NCBI GenBank assembly: GCA_021399435.1
Contig: JAJTUP010000138.1
Coordinates: 45,445-109,444 of the forward strand
Length of the DNA: 64,000 nucleotides
Reading direction: 5' to 3'
Origin: Diaporthe sp. PMI_573
Lineage: Eukaryota > Ascomycota > Sordariomycetes > Diaporthales > Diaporthaceae
Part shown: positions 20,701-31,869 of the stretch, piece after piece
Position numbering within the stretch: the first letter of the stretch is position 1
Layout: each line of letters begins with the position of its first letter
Program-made: the position numbers and the translations under genes
The notes under the pieces: model-generated
Seen by the model: the letters and a program-made list of their open reading frames with translations, nothing else
The model's database searches: none
Told to the model about the DNA's origin: nothing

Positions 20701-22845
20701 ATGTATCGTTGGCTAAGTACATGGGTAGACAATTCACGGCATGAGCGCCGACAGCAGCGCAACGAGATGGCGCAGAGCCTTGCAGAATGCCACCTTGGCG
20801 ACCCAGACAACGCCGAGACACACATCCTGGACCTTATACGCGAAAGGTATCCAGACGCCTCGGTGGACATACATGAGGCTTCCGACAACACAATCCCGCT
20901 ACCCAGGCATCATCCTATAGACGTTGGTAGCATTCAGGATGGCTTATGGGAAGACACTGAATACATCGACCAGCTCATCAGGACTACTAATTTCGCACAT
21001 ATCAGCACATCGAGGACTGTCCGAGCTGTCGTCCATCCTTGCCAGGTTTATCCTCGTCGGAAGCTCCTCGTTGTTGCCTCGAGTCACGTCCAGATGGTCT
21101 TCGATGATGTGGACTCTTGGTTCGTGGAAAAGTGCGCCACATATCTTGCCGCAACCTCACAAGAAAGCAACCTGAGAGAGGCCATGAAGGCTAAGGATCA
21201 GTTCCTCAGGGGAATCACACACCAGCTTCGAACTCCTATCCACGGAGTGCTAGCGCCTTGCGAGCTGCTCACTGAAGAGCTGTATGCCAGCAACTCGCTC
21301 GCAGGACGTCCGGATGCGCCTGAAATAAGCCCATCATCCATCATTAACACTATCAGAGAATCGGGGAAACAGCTGATGATGACGGTAAACAATATTCTAA
21401 AGCTCAACCGTTGGTCAGAGACTATCGCCGCCAGGCACCGTGCTGGACTTCAATCTGTCGCCGACTTGGAAGACGACATTTTGCGCGAAATGAAACAAGT
21501 GGTTTCAGAGGACGACCTTTCCAGGATCCCAATCCTCTTTGAAAATCGCCTCGACCGCGATGGGTACATTACCATCATGGATCCCTTTCTGTTAAAGGAA
21601 TGCATCCAGTCCTTGCTTCTAAATGCATTGTCCAATGACAATGACGGTGCGGTGGTCATTGTCATTACGACACCTTCAGATGATTCTCGCCTTACTTTCG
21701 ATATTCTGGATACTGGCTGCGGCATCGCATCAGCTGATCAAGGCCACATTTTCGAAGCATTCGAGAAAGCCAACCCACACAGTCATGGAGCAGGACTCGG
21801 ACTGACCCTCGCGGCGAAGATATCTGCTTCGATGGATGGCAGCGTCTCCCTTGTTTCGTCTTCGCAAGACCCGAATACTCACGGTTCTCACTTTCGCGCT
21901 GAGTTTCATGTACCCAAGTTCACGCATGTCAACATCCACCAACCACAACCATCAAGGTCGCTTCAGTACATACCTCGCAAATTTTCCATCGCCCACGCTC
22001 CCAATCAACGCCTTGACTTGGTCTTACATTTGGCGAGCTTCTTGGAATATCAAGGATTCGAACAAGGCGGCAACCCAGAAGATTCCTTCGTTATAATCGC
22101 ATATACATCAAACACCGTCGAATTCCAAAAACTCGTTGGCTCCTTGGAGGCCGGACAACGCTCGCTCTGCTTGACACCCGCAGGGGCAGAATTGACGAAG
22201 CTATTCGAAGACAGGGTCCACTTCTTCTCTGGCCCATTTTCATCAGCACGTCTCCAGGACATCCTCCAAGAAGTCAACAAAGCATACGAAAACGAACATC
22301 TCAAAGGCTCCATATTACTACCAGAGGCCAGTCCAGGTCTCGAAATTGGAATCCAACAAGTCTCAGAACTTGAGATTTCGACACCACCGACACCGCCGCC
22401 GGAGCCTGACCCTGTTGCACTGCTGGTCGACGACAACATCGTGAATTTGCGTATTCTACAGATGTACTCCGAGAGGCGGGGAATCACCTACAGTACGGCA
22501 ATTAACGGCATGGATGCTGTGGACCAATTCAAAATGTCTTTGGAGGGAAATAGGCCCATCAATCTTGTCCTCATGGACTTACAGATGCCTCTTTGCGACG
22601 GGATCCAAGCGACTCAAAAAATTCGCAACATTGAAGAGAACAGCAAGCCTGCGCTTGTGCCGAGCCGCGTCCTAATGATTACGGGCCAGGACTCTCCCGA
22701 AGATAAGGCCCGATCCTTTGCAGCCGGTGCGGATGCCTTTCATGTCAAGCCAATGGGCATGAAAGCCCTGGACCAAGGCGTTGGGGAGTATTTTCCAAAA
22801 TTTGCGAAGAAGATTACGCATCTCAAGCTAAAACCGGGGAAATGA
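20701..22845 (+). CDS. Hybrid histidine kinase (HisKA-HATPase-receiver)
   Basis: A phosphorelay sensor expected to signal through Ypd1 to the Hog1 branch or related regulators. The 714-residue uninterrupted frame has an N-terminal ~165-residue region without a domain I can name (contains DDVDSWFVEKCATYL). Then come the H-box FLRGITHQLRTPIHG (His174), an N-box-like segment (CIQSLLLNALSND), the G1 box DTGCGIASADQGHIF and G2 GAGLGLTLAAKI. After a ~150-residue linker comes a receiver with the acidic pair in LLVDDN (Asp577-578), phosphoacceptor Asp626 in LMDLQMP and Lys683 in HVKPM. All key residues are present. Fungal relatives usually have a longer sensory N-terminus; here an in-frame stop lies at ~20677 and an acceptor-like TTAACAG lies at 20692-20698, so the true start may be in an upstream exon or the sensor may be lost. 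Confidence 0.85.
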   Translation: MYRWLSTWVDNSRHERRQQRNEMAQSLAECHLGDPDNAETHILDLIRERYPDASVDIHEASDNTIPLPRHHPIDVGSIQDGLWEDTEYIDQLIRTTNFAHISTSRTVRAVVHPCQVYPRRKLLVVASSHVQMVFDDVDSWFVEKCATYLAATSQESNLREAMKAKDQFLRGITHQLRTPIHGVLAPCELLTEELYASNSLAGRPDAPEISPSSIINTIRESGKQLMMTVNNILKLNRWSETIAARHRAGLQSVADLEDDILREMKQVVSEDDLSRIPILFENRLDRDGYITIMDPFLLKECIQSLLLNALSNDNDGAVVIVITTPSDDSRLTFDILDTGCGIASADQGHIFEAFEKANPHSHGAGLGLTLAAKISASMDGSVSLVSSSQDPNTHGSHFRAEFHVPKFTHVNIHQPQPSRSLQYIPRKFSIAHAPNQRLDLVLHLASFLEYQGFEQGGNPEDSFVIIAYTSNTVEFQKLVGSLEAGQRSLCLTPAGAELTKLFEDRVHFFSGPFSSARLQDILQEVNKAYENEHLKGSILLPEASPGLEIGIQQVSELEISTPPTPPPEPDPVALLVDDNIVNLRILQMYSERRGITYSTAINGMDAVDQFKMSLEGNRPINLVLMDLQMPLCDGIQATQKIRNIEENSKPALVPSRVLMITGQDSPEDKARSFAAGADAFHVKPMGMKALDQGVGEYFPKFAKKITHLKLKPGK

Positions 22846-23211
22846 GATCGTGCTTTGCGCCCTAGAAATTCAAAGTCGTTTCATTCTGGTTGGTAAAATC
22901 ATGGATTGGAACCAGATACAACATTGGAACACGCGTGAGGGGTCCATATAGAACCGGGGACTGGAACTAACGCAACATTGGGTCGGGAGGGATACGATAT
23001 AAAGATTTGTCAAATCGAGATTCAAAGAGATAACTTTACTCTGCCATGTACCAACCTACTGCCAATGTAACATCCGCCTTACATACGCTAGTAGAAGAAA
23101 TACAGTCTCAGATTTGAGAGACTTTCTAGGTAACTAAATTTTGTGTCTCAGCCAATTCTATCCTTAAAGTCACAAACCTTGGAAGGGAGTTCTCGTGATG
23201 AGCTCGTCCTG
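22846..23211. other. Short intergenic region between convergent genes
   Basis: Shared 3' flanks of the histidine kinase (+) and the ATPase (-). Nothing further seen. Confidence 0.5.
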
Positions 23212-26200
23212 TCAACCAGCAGTGATCAAACCCCCATCCACTCGAGCCACGCCCTTTTCTTTTCCCTCATCATGGACAGAGCGATTGATGAAACTGTCAG
23301 AGTCGCTGGCAGCTTCCTCATCCAGATCACCGGTGGCGTCTTTCTTTTTGTCCTGCCGCCTGAAATACGCCCTCTTCAGCCACTTCCAACCTTCACATCC
23401 GGCGAAGAATAGAATGCTCTCGATGATAACTATAGCCCATTCCCACGTAATCCCTTCATGCTTGAAGACAACATGATTGATTACGGAAATGTAGAGGGTA
23501 GGAAAGATGGTGATAAAGCCGGCCACAATAGCCCAAAAGAGGAAAGGATTCTGTCGGCTGTCGTCCCACCATTGGTAGAAGACGTGATACCACCGATAAT
23601 TTCCACTCGGTTGCATCGACTTAGGAACTTGTCGAAAGAAAGACCGCCTAAAGTTGACCATCTCCCAGGCGAGGAAAAGCGCGAACCAAGTCAGGCAGAC
23701 AAATGTGGTTGCACGGGCGCGGAAGACAAGAGTACAAGAATCAAGGTACTCGTTGTTACAATTGAAGCCTGGTTCCAGTCAGCTATCAACTTCCAGAATT
23801 ATCGAGGACCTGGTACAAAAGTAGCCCTGATAGACAGGCCGGAACCATGACTATAACCTACCAAGGTTGCCATCTCCGAATCCGAAAACAACTAGGACGA
23901 AAGATGCAAGGCAAAGGATTGACATCCAGACACCGTATACAATCATGTCCACAATCAGCTCAGTTGTAAAGACACCGGTCTTCAGATCATGTGGCGGACG
24001 ACTCATGATATCTGGGACAGCCACCTCCATTCCTAGTCCCATGTCGGGCATACCGGACGTCGCCTAGTTTGTCCGCTGTAGTCAGTTTTGTCTGTTACAT
24101 CTTGTAACATGTACAGGTGTCCTACATACCATGATGACCCACAGAATTTGTACGGGTGCCAATGGGAACACTGAGTTGCCATTGGCGTCTTTGAATGCAA
24201 GACCGAGAAGTAGCGTTGTGGCCTGTGCGATATTTTCAGCAAGAACATGAAGCACGAATCTCTTGATGTTGTCGAAGAGCCTCCGACCCTCCTCGACGGC
24301 GTTGAGTATCGAGGCAAAGTTGTCATCCGTGAGGATAATATCCGAAGCGTCCTTGGCAACATCACTGCGAGCTTGGCCCTACGGTAGCTTGTTAGCGGCA
24401 ATAATTGTCACTGTGGGTGGTTCGGGTGGTCAGGAGATAACAAAGGGGGCATTTGTGATAGAGGTCAACGGAGGTCGAGAGAGATACCATGGCAATTCCG
24501 ACGTCCGCGCGCACAAGCGAAGGTGAATCATTAACACCATCACCAGTCATGGCGGCAAACCTCTTCCTCCGGTGCAGGGCATCAATCATCCTGACTTTTG
24601 TCTGGGGCGTACAGCGTGCGATGACACGAGGAAGACTCGTCAAGGCATCCACCTGATCGTCGGAGAGCTTGTCGAATTGCGAGGCCGTCATGACCAAGGA
24701 CGGCTGCGGGTTGAAGGGAATGATGCCGACTTGCTTCGCGATAGCCGCCGCCGTTCCGGGATGGTCTCCTGTGAGCATATGTACCGTGATATGCGCCTTC
24801 TTGCAAGCGGCCACAGCGCCGGCTGACTCCGGGCGTGGAGGGTCGTAGATGCCAACGAGGCCACGGAAGGTGAGGCCCTGCTCGACCTCCTCGCGCTTGA
24901 GGTCTGCCGCCTTGCCACCTTTCTGCTCCCCGGTCCGAGCGACACTGGCGAGGCACAAGGCCCGAAGACCTTGATTGGCCAGGTAGTCGAGGTTCTTCAT
25001 GATGGCTCCATTCCATTCTGGCCCCAATTGGGTGACCGAATCGCCATCGCTACCTTGAATGTGCGTGCAGAGGGAAAGCAAGCGCTCGACAGCTCCCTTG
25101 GAGAACACCCAAGACTCTTCTTTTCCAGTTTCGGTCTTTCTGCTGCAAATTACGGACATGCGCTTAACATCCGAGTCAAAGGGATATTCGGTAACCAAGT
25201 TCCACTCATTGGTGTCATCCACTAGCCTCTTCCTGTTCCAGTTGAAGCGAGAAGCAAAGACCTGCAAGGCAATCTCCGTAGGATCACCTTTAACCGACCA
25301 ATTACCTTGTGCAGATCGCTCCACATGCGCGGTGTTGGCCATTGACACCACGTTCATGAAGTTTTCGATGCTGACATGTTCTTTTGTCGCGCGCCCGGAG
25401 GAAAGCTCGTCGGCATTTAAGATCCGCTCATCCTTTTCCGAAACAATGTGGCTCAACTCCGGCGCGCCATTGTGATGAGTGATGGCGCCCATCGTAGGAT
25501 CGTATGGGTCCTTGGGGTTGTCAAGAGTCAAAGTGCCTCTTCCGGCAACCCACGCTGCCTTTGCCACCATGCAGCCTTGTGTTAAAGTTCCTGAACGAGA
25601 CGGTTTAGTGTGGATCTTGAGAAGTTCTTGAATTGCAACGGTACCATAATGATCAATATGTGGGTCTGGGGGAAAGTGGGATAAGTCCAGGGTGTTGTCC
25701 ATACATACCAGTCTTATCAGAGCAAATGTTCGTGACAGCGCCCAAGGCTTCTAGGCTGTCCAACTTGCGAACAATAACATTCCTCTTGCTCATGTACTTT
25801 GTGCCGACGGCCATCGTAACTGTCAGAACGACGATCAAGCTCGCAGGAATCATACTTAGACCTGTCGCGACACCATAAATCACCACCTCATTCGCGGGGC
25901 TGAACTGGTTTGCTGCCTCCACAATGAACGCACAAAGGCAGGCAATCCCGAAGAGTAGGATGGCCAGCTTGGACAGCTTTCTCTGTAAAGGTGTACCGAC
26001 ATTGGTGCCAAGAAAGTTTCCAAGCAACGTCCAGAGAGTCAGAATCCAAGCTTGGAGGTATTGGATGGGACCGGCTGAGCCGTCTGCTCGGCGGGGGACC
26101 GGCTGAATAACAGAGTCTTTGTGACGAAGAGCAGCCGCTATCTTTCCAATTTCCGTTTCCATTCCCTAGAAAACATTATCAGTATATATGCTGTGATACT

Positions 26201-26662
26201 TGCGAGTGGAGTATTGGACGCACAATAGAGAATACTACAGCTTTTGCGCGTCCTTTTGTGACTGTACTGGAACTATAGGCCACATTGAGGCGATCGCCAG
26301 CACCAGTATCTGCATCAAAGGTAGAGTTGGCATATTTTGCAACGGGCAGCGACTCGCCAGTCAACAATGCCTCGTCCGTTTCCAAGTTGATAGATTCGAT
26401 GAGACTATCACGTGTCCCAGTCAGCTTTGCATTCATTGCGATCAACCCTTCTCGCAAACAGGAGCAGGTGTCCAACTCGTTGTGGATAGACATACCGCAG
26501 ATCAGCAGGCACTGTATTCCCAGTCACGATCTCGACAATGTCACCAGGTACAAGCTGTGACGTCGGGATGACCTTGCTGGATCCCATGCGGATGACTTGT
26601 GCAGTGGGTGAGCCCAGAGTGCGGATACTTTCCAGGGTCTTCTCGGCGGAATCACGGGCGGC
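23212..26662 (-). pseudogene. Fungal Na+/K+-type P-type ATPase lacking its N-terminus
   Basis: A cation-pumping P-type ATPase of the fungal ENA-like (IID) class. Exons: 26662-26496, 26404-26224, 26165-25709, 25590-24488, 24378-24130, 24063-23862, 23768-23212; these sum to 2,916 nt (971 aa), and all junctions keep phase. Motifs in order: LVPGDIVEI, actuator TGESLPV, phosphorylation site SDKTGTLTQG (split by an intron after DKTG), KGAVERLL, TGDHPGTA, hinge TGDGVNDSPS, then C-terminal TM segments ending LFFAGCEGWKW and an acidic tail. The family is usually ~1,080 aa. The first ~110 residues, including TM1 and TM2, are not found upstream: the frame meets TAG just before AARDSAEK at 26663-26665, and no candidate exon appears up to 27.6 kb. 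Either an N-terminal exon is too diverged to see or the gene is 5'-truncated. The rest shows no damage. It is head-to-head with the P450 at 27677. Confidence 0.8.
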
Positions 26663-27676
26663 CTAGGAAAGGGCGTCGGAAAGGTTGGTCAAGGCGACCT
26701 GTGAGTTAAAGCCACCCCCCCCCCCACCATCTGTTCCAAGTGAGGATTCTAACTTCCCCTTGATATAGTCTTGGCGGCGTCGGCGACGTTGTGTAAGTTT
26801 CAGATCTGATCTTTCTCAAGAGTATCGGGGGAGCCATAGCATTGGCTTTCAATGACCTCCCATCTGCGGGGATATCCTGAATCGTCTGTTTCGTGTTCAA
26901 TGCTAACGACCTCACGCAGCGTCGGAGTCGGCGATGAAGTTGGCGGTAAGTGTCATATTACTTCCCATACGTAGCCTTGGTCACAAGGCTGGCGCACTTT
27001 CGGGGTCTTCTGGGGGGCGTCCTGGGTGGACTCGGCGGACAAGGAGGCAAGGGAGGCAAGCAGGGAGGAGGAGGCGGTGGGCTCCTCGGACTCAGGGGTG
27101 GTGGCCAAGGGGGAGGCGGACTTCTCGGCCTTTAAATGAGACCGTGTTCATCCGAGGGAGGTGGAGATTGGCACTTTCCTATTCACGCGGGGCAGGGCTA
27201 GGCGACCCAGATCAACAATGTCAGAATTCTGAGATCATAGCAAAGTAACAGTGAGAGTCTCTTGTCAATACTTTCATAGCAGGTTGGGTGGTATCCTGTG
27301 GTCAACCCTTCTCTGGCAGTTATGTAATATGCCGTCATAGGCGAGCTGTGCCAGTGGTTCACTGGCTCGGCACTAGAAAGACGCGAAGGGGCGTAAACAT
27401 TTATCAGGTTCGCGCCCCGATGCCCCTCGAGGAGTCTCTAACAACACATTCCGTTGCAATCGTGACATGCATTGTAGGCGTCCGAAAACCTTATTAAGTG
27501 TCCTAGTCTGAGGCCGACGCCCCGGTTTACGGAAGTCAACGATGTCCGGCACGCCGTGAGGATTGTCATGGAAAGAAATTATTTAAAGACGTAAAAGTCA
27601 CCAATGAGAGACATCATTTTAGGCAACCAATTCCTTTCCTGTAAAATCATTGTACCGAAAGACACCTTCCCGAACA
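26663..27676. promoter_or_regulatory. Divergent intergenic region between ATPase and P450
   Basis: One kilobase where the ATPase N-terminus and both promoters should lie. It holds a 13-base C homopolymer near 26715-26727 and a purine-rich tract at 27011-27130. On the plus strand ATGAAGTTGGCG|GTAAGT at 26935-26952 looks like a short first exon with a donor, but no downstream exon can be supported. Confidence 0.4.
27011..27130 (+). repeat. GGA/GGC-rich low-complexity tract
   Basis: About 120 bp dominated by G-runs separated by one to four bases. Read on the plus strand it gives a Gly-rich frame ending GGLLGL-stop; on the minus strand it gives an Ala/Ser/Glu-rich frame without a start. It has enough closely spaced GG/GGG runs to form G-quadruplexes. 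Coding status is undecided. Confidence 0.5.
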
Positions 27677-29542
27677 ATGGCTACTCTGTCTCCAAGTACC
27701 GGCGGATTGGGCCTGGACATGATCCCATCAATGTTACCTGTCCTTGATGTTTCAGCTGTGGCGTGCGCAGGACTCTTCTTGATCTTATTTCAATACGTGT
27801 ACAAATGGCTGCGCTCTATCTATCGTTTGTACTTCCACCCCCTGGCAGGCTTTCCGGGCCCACGCAACGCAGCTGTTTCAAGAGACTGGGAACACAGAAT
27901 CGCGACGGAGAAGGGCGCGTATCCCGAAAAGGTGTACGAAATGCTGCACAAACAATATGGTAACTACAAATTAAAAAAAATGCCAAATTCGCAGGATGTC
28001 ATGCAAGCTCACACTCCAATAGACACCCATGCCCTTCGCATCGGACCCAACGAGCTCCATATTAACGATGTCAAATTGTACAAGATAATCTACGGCCAAA
28101 ACACCAAGTACTATAAGGACCCATTCTACTATGCTGGCTTTAGTGCCCCCCATACCCTCTTCGCACAGTCCGATCCCCAGGCTCATCGGGCTCTTCGCAA
28201 GATGCTAAGCCCTCCATTCTCTCGAGCCGGTATCTTCAAGATCGAGCGTCTTATCCACGACAAGTATGAGATGGTCGAGAGCAAGATTCTACGGCTTAGC
28301 GAGAATGGCTCCAAGATAGATGTCTATGATGCATTCCGGGCCCTTACCACCGAGATTGTCGCTCAGTGGGCCTTCTCCCGCCCGGCCGGCCTGATTGAGC
28401 AGTCTCCCTATAATTTCAAAGCCCATGCTGTCCAGGCAATTGAGGGCACAGCCGATGGGACCGAATTTATGCGGCACCACCCGGTGATTAGGACAATTAC
28501 TGAGAACCTACCACGAAGGTTTATGGCTAAGTTTGGCGGAGATATACGGCAATTCATGAATGTGCTTGATGTGAGTTTACATCCCGGTGGTTCATCTGCG
28601 CTGGTGGTCTGCCTAGAGACCTGATGGCTTTTGCGGCTATTAACATCTCTACAACAGTACGCAGAGGAATCAGTTGATCACTGGGAGAAGCACAAGGGCG
28701 AAGTCGACCATCCTGTCATGTTTGACGTCCTCAAGGGTGTATCCCATAACGACCTATCCCTCGAGGCGCTGGCCCAAATCATTGCGGGGGGTGATACTAC
28801 TGCCAGTACACTTACCTATGCAACTATAGCCATTACTGGCGACCCGAAGATCCACCAGCGTCTTGTTTCCGAACTCGAGGCGGCCCTGAATGCGCGTGGC
28901 AGAAGAAGGGGTGAAAGGCTGCCATTGCGAGAGCTGGAGGACATTCCCTACCTGATGGCTGTGGTCAAGGAGTCTGTAAGATGTGCCGTTGCACAGCCTG
29001 CCCGCCTTCCTCGTGTGGTGCCCGCCGGGGCTGAACCACTCGTTGTAGACGGCAAGGTCGTGCCACCTGGTGTAAGTTTTCCTCAATCTATTCACCTCTT
29101 TCCCCCCAGGGGTTGTTGCCTTTCGAACCGTCTGTCTTACCATCGAAACACCTGATTTGCAGACAATTGTCGGTATGTCGGCCTATTCGATGAACATGAG
29201 CGAAGAAATATTTGGTCCAGATGCTTGGGTATTTAACCCCGAGCGTTGGCTGCAGCCCGACTCGAAACAGTTAGCCGAGCAAATATACACCTTCTCCAAG
29301 GGTCCCAGAATATGCCTCGGCATCAAGTAAACTCCCTTCTTCCCCCGTTCTAGAGGCAAGGATAAAATTCTGATACGAGTGGGTACAGTCTTGCTTATGC
29401 AGAGTTGACAATTATCATTGCTCGCCTGTTCTCTAATCTCAAGGTGTCCCGACCTTCGGACTTTCAAGAGCCCGTCGTGAGGGACCATTTTACCGCGAGC
29501 TACTCTCCCAGAGGAGTGCAATTTATCTTCGAGGCGGTATAA
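27677..29542 (+). CDS. Cytochrome P450 monooxygenase (microsomal, class I fold)
   Basis: An ER-anchored P450 needing a separate reductase. Exons 27677-28570, 28658-29071, 29163-29326, 29389-29542; 1,626 nt, 541 aa. The N-terminal anchor spans ~residues 18-42 (LDVSAVACAGLFLILFQYVY), followed by the proline hinge HPLAGFPGPR. Motifs: I-helix AGGDTT, ExxR as ESVR, NPERW, heme loop FSKGPRICLG. The substrate is unknown; the sequence resembles fungal secondary-metabolism and detoxification P450s in general. An alternative is a 48-nt in-frame intron at 27960-28007 (G|GTAACT..CAAG), which would remove an A-rich, Lys-rich insert in exon 1 and give 525 aa. The first ATG with a good context (ACAATGG) is used. 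It is the last intact gene before the AT-rich block. Confidence 0.9.
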
Positions 29543-29721
29543 GGCACTGGGGCCTTGATCGATATCCTGAGACTCGGACTGCTTTGGAATGCTTCGACTT
29601 TTGTCAATTTGCGGAGTGGAGCGGAGCGCGCACTACTTGGATGTGATTACAGTGGAATCAGGGGGGTTGTATGAAAAGAAAAATAGCCCTTTGCTAAAGC
29701 AATAGTCTTTGCGTCGGCTTA

Positions 29722-30015
29722 TCAGGCCCGCGAAGTGGTTAGGCACTTCATAGCACCGAAATAAATTGTGGAGGTGCTCGCAAACATGTAAGTTCCTGTG
29801 AAAATAATGACCTAGTAGAAAGAAATTAATGGAGAAGTTCTGCTTAATTCTGGCCTGGGAACCAAAGTACCCCTGATCGGTCCTGCAAGCACATTCCCAA
29901 TTTTCTTGCCAAAGTTAAGCAGGGTAAAGACGACCGGCCCTACTGTTATATTGTTGGTAATAGCAGTGTTTATTTTTGCCTAGATTGCAGTAAACCCTGC
30001 CCTGAAGAACCTATA
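29722..30015 (-). pseudogene. Decayed MFS-transporter C-terminal fragment
   Basis: One minus-strand frame with two stops reads like the last ~95 residues of a major-facilitator transporter of the monocarboxylate-permease type: AITNNITVGPVVFTL, FGKKIGNVLAGPI, then VIIFTGTYMFAS. The stops are TAG in positions compatible with CAG/CGA-type ancestors. No upstream half is visible; AT-rich DNA follows. A remnant, not a gene. Confidence 0.4.
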
Positions 30016-31082
30016 TATAATGGTAAAGAAAATTAAAACTGTGGCAGCCTCTATGGGGCACAGCCACGTAGATAGCTAGACAGCTAGATAGAGGTCCAGA
30101 TTGTAGCCAGCTGGCAATAACTGACTTACAGCTGTAAACCTGCCTTTCTGCACCATATACCAAATTTAAGCCAATTACACCCTACTTTATATACCATAAT
30201 TAGTAGCTACAACTTCTTATATTACAAAGATATTAAAAGTTATTTATCTTTACTATCCTTATATTTAAGTAATTAATTAAACTTAGTAGATTAATGTCAG
30301 AGCCTCTACACTAGGCACAATAGTTATTACAGAGAGATTTTAAAAGGTCTAATATTAGGGCTAGGTATATTATAAGACTAATTCTTACCCCCTTTATTAA
30401 TAAATCGCAGAAGCCGCGTCCCTTTATAGGGTACAGGCTACCCACGTTACCTACTAAATAGAGGCAGGGCACTATAATTATACCTCCCTTAAGAAGGTAT
30501 ATCTCTAAGCCTAGCATTATAGTAACCCCTAAGTAAGTTATCTAAAAGCCATTATAGCTAATTTACTTATACTTCGGCATATATAGTCTACCCGGCCAGC
30601 TTTATCTTGCCGCTATTTAAATCTTTAACCTTTCTATTCTTCTATTAACTATTATTATTAATATTTATTTATATATAATTCTTTTATTATTTAGTTACCT
30701 TTTATTAGTCTAATTAATTACTAATATTATTATTATTATATCTTATCTTAGCTTTAAAAATAACTATAAAAAATATTTTTATTATTTTTTCTATTTAGCT
30801 AGTTAAAATTTAATAAATAGTTAATTTGGCTTTAATATAAAGATACTATAATGTTAATTTTGTTTTAATTATAAAAATAACTACCTAGATTTTAAGGCTT
30901 AAATTATAATTTATAATTAGTCTTTTTTAGTAATAATTTATATTTTAATCTTAATAATTATTAGTCTTTATTTCTTTTCCCCTTTTTTTTTATATTTTTA
31001 GATATTTGTATTTATTAAGTTTAATTATTTTTAATAAAACTATTTTAACTTAATAATAGTTAGGGCTTATAGATTTAATTTC

Positions 31083-31337
31083 TGTTGGTACGGCCCTGAT
31101 GCTGTAGGTTAGGGGGTCTTTGTACGTGTAAATAGGGGCGAGCAAAGGGAACCACCGTACTATTCTGGGTACGGGTTTGATTCTTGCTATGGAAGGAAGA
31201 AAGGAAGTTATTGCCATTGTGGTTGCCGAAGTACTTGTTGTAGTGGCCAGCTCTCTGCTGACTAAGCCGGACCGGCTCTTTTGATTGGCCACAGCCGGGC
31301 CGGGCGTGCGGTTCCTTTAACGATTACCAAACCCACA
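31083..31337. mobile_element. Solo LTR (255 bp) with perfect 5-bp target duplication
   Basis: The element begins TGTTGGTACGG and ends CCAAACCCACA, i.e. TG...CA, and is flanked on both sides by ATTTC (31078-31082 and 31338-31342). It is GC-rich and retains CA and TG dinucleotides within AT-rich surroundings, so it inserted after the surrounding RIP or escaped it as a short single-copy piece. The internal region was presumably lost by LTR-LTR recombination. Confidence 0.65.
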
Positions 31338-31869
31338 ATTTCTATATTTATTAATAATAATTATACTATTAAAATTAATTTCTTTTATTAGTTAAATATA
31401 GTAACAAGTAATTATTTAAAAGGGTAACTAAAAGGCTTGTAAATAGCTTCATTTAGTAGTAGTGTCATATATTGCTTCTGGCTACCCTTAGTAGGTGCCA
31501 AAGCCTCTACCCAAGTATTAGCTAAAAGCGCTAACTAATCTAGCTGACTAATTTACTATATATAGACCCTTTGGCCAATTAGGGCAGCCGTTAAGGCAAG
31601 CTAGCAGGCAACTAATTAACTAGGGTCTACCAGCTAGTATTAATTTGCTACAGACCAACTATTATCTTATTGCTACCCTATAATAGAATTAGCGCTAGAT
31701 TAATCTATAGACCCTATACTTCTAAATTCTATACTACTAAATCTATATTAACTATTTTCTACTTTTATACTAGTGCTTCTAATTTCTCTAAAAATTATAT
31801 TTTCCTTTATATTATATATATCTAGTTATATACCTTATTATATGCTTCTATCTATATAGCCTTCTACCC

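Noticed and set aside
26179..26493. ATPase frame starting MSIHNELD as a coding start
   Set aside because: The first part is intron: splicing from CTGCG|GTATGT to GATAG|TCTC restores the conserved ADLR-LIESINLETDEALLTGES order in phase.
31050..31292. 80-codon frame in the GC-rich island
   Set aside because: Lies within the solo LTR bounded by ATTTC duplications; LTRs are not expected to code.
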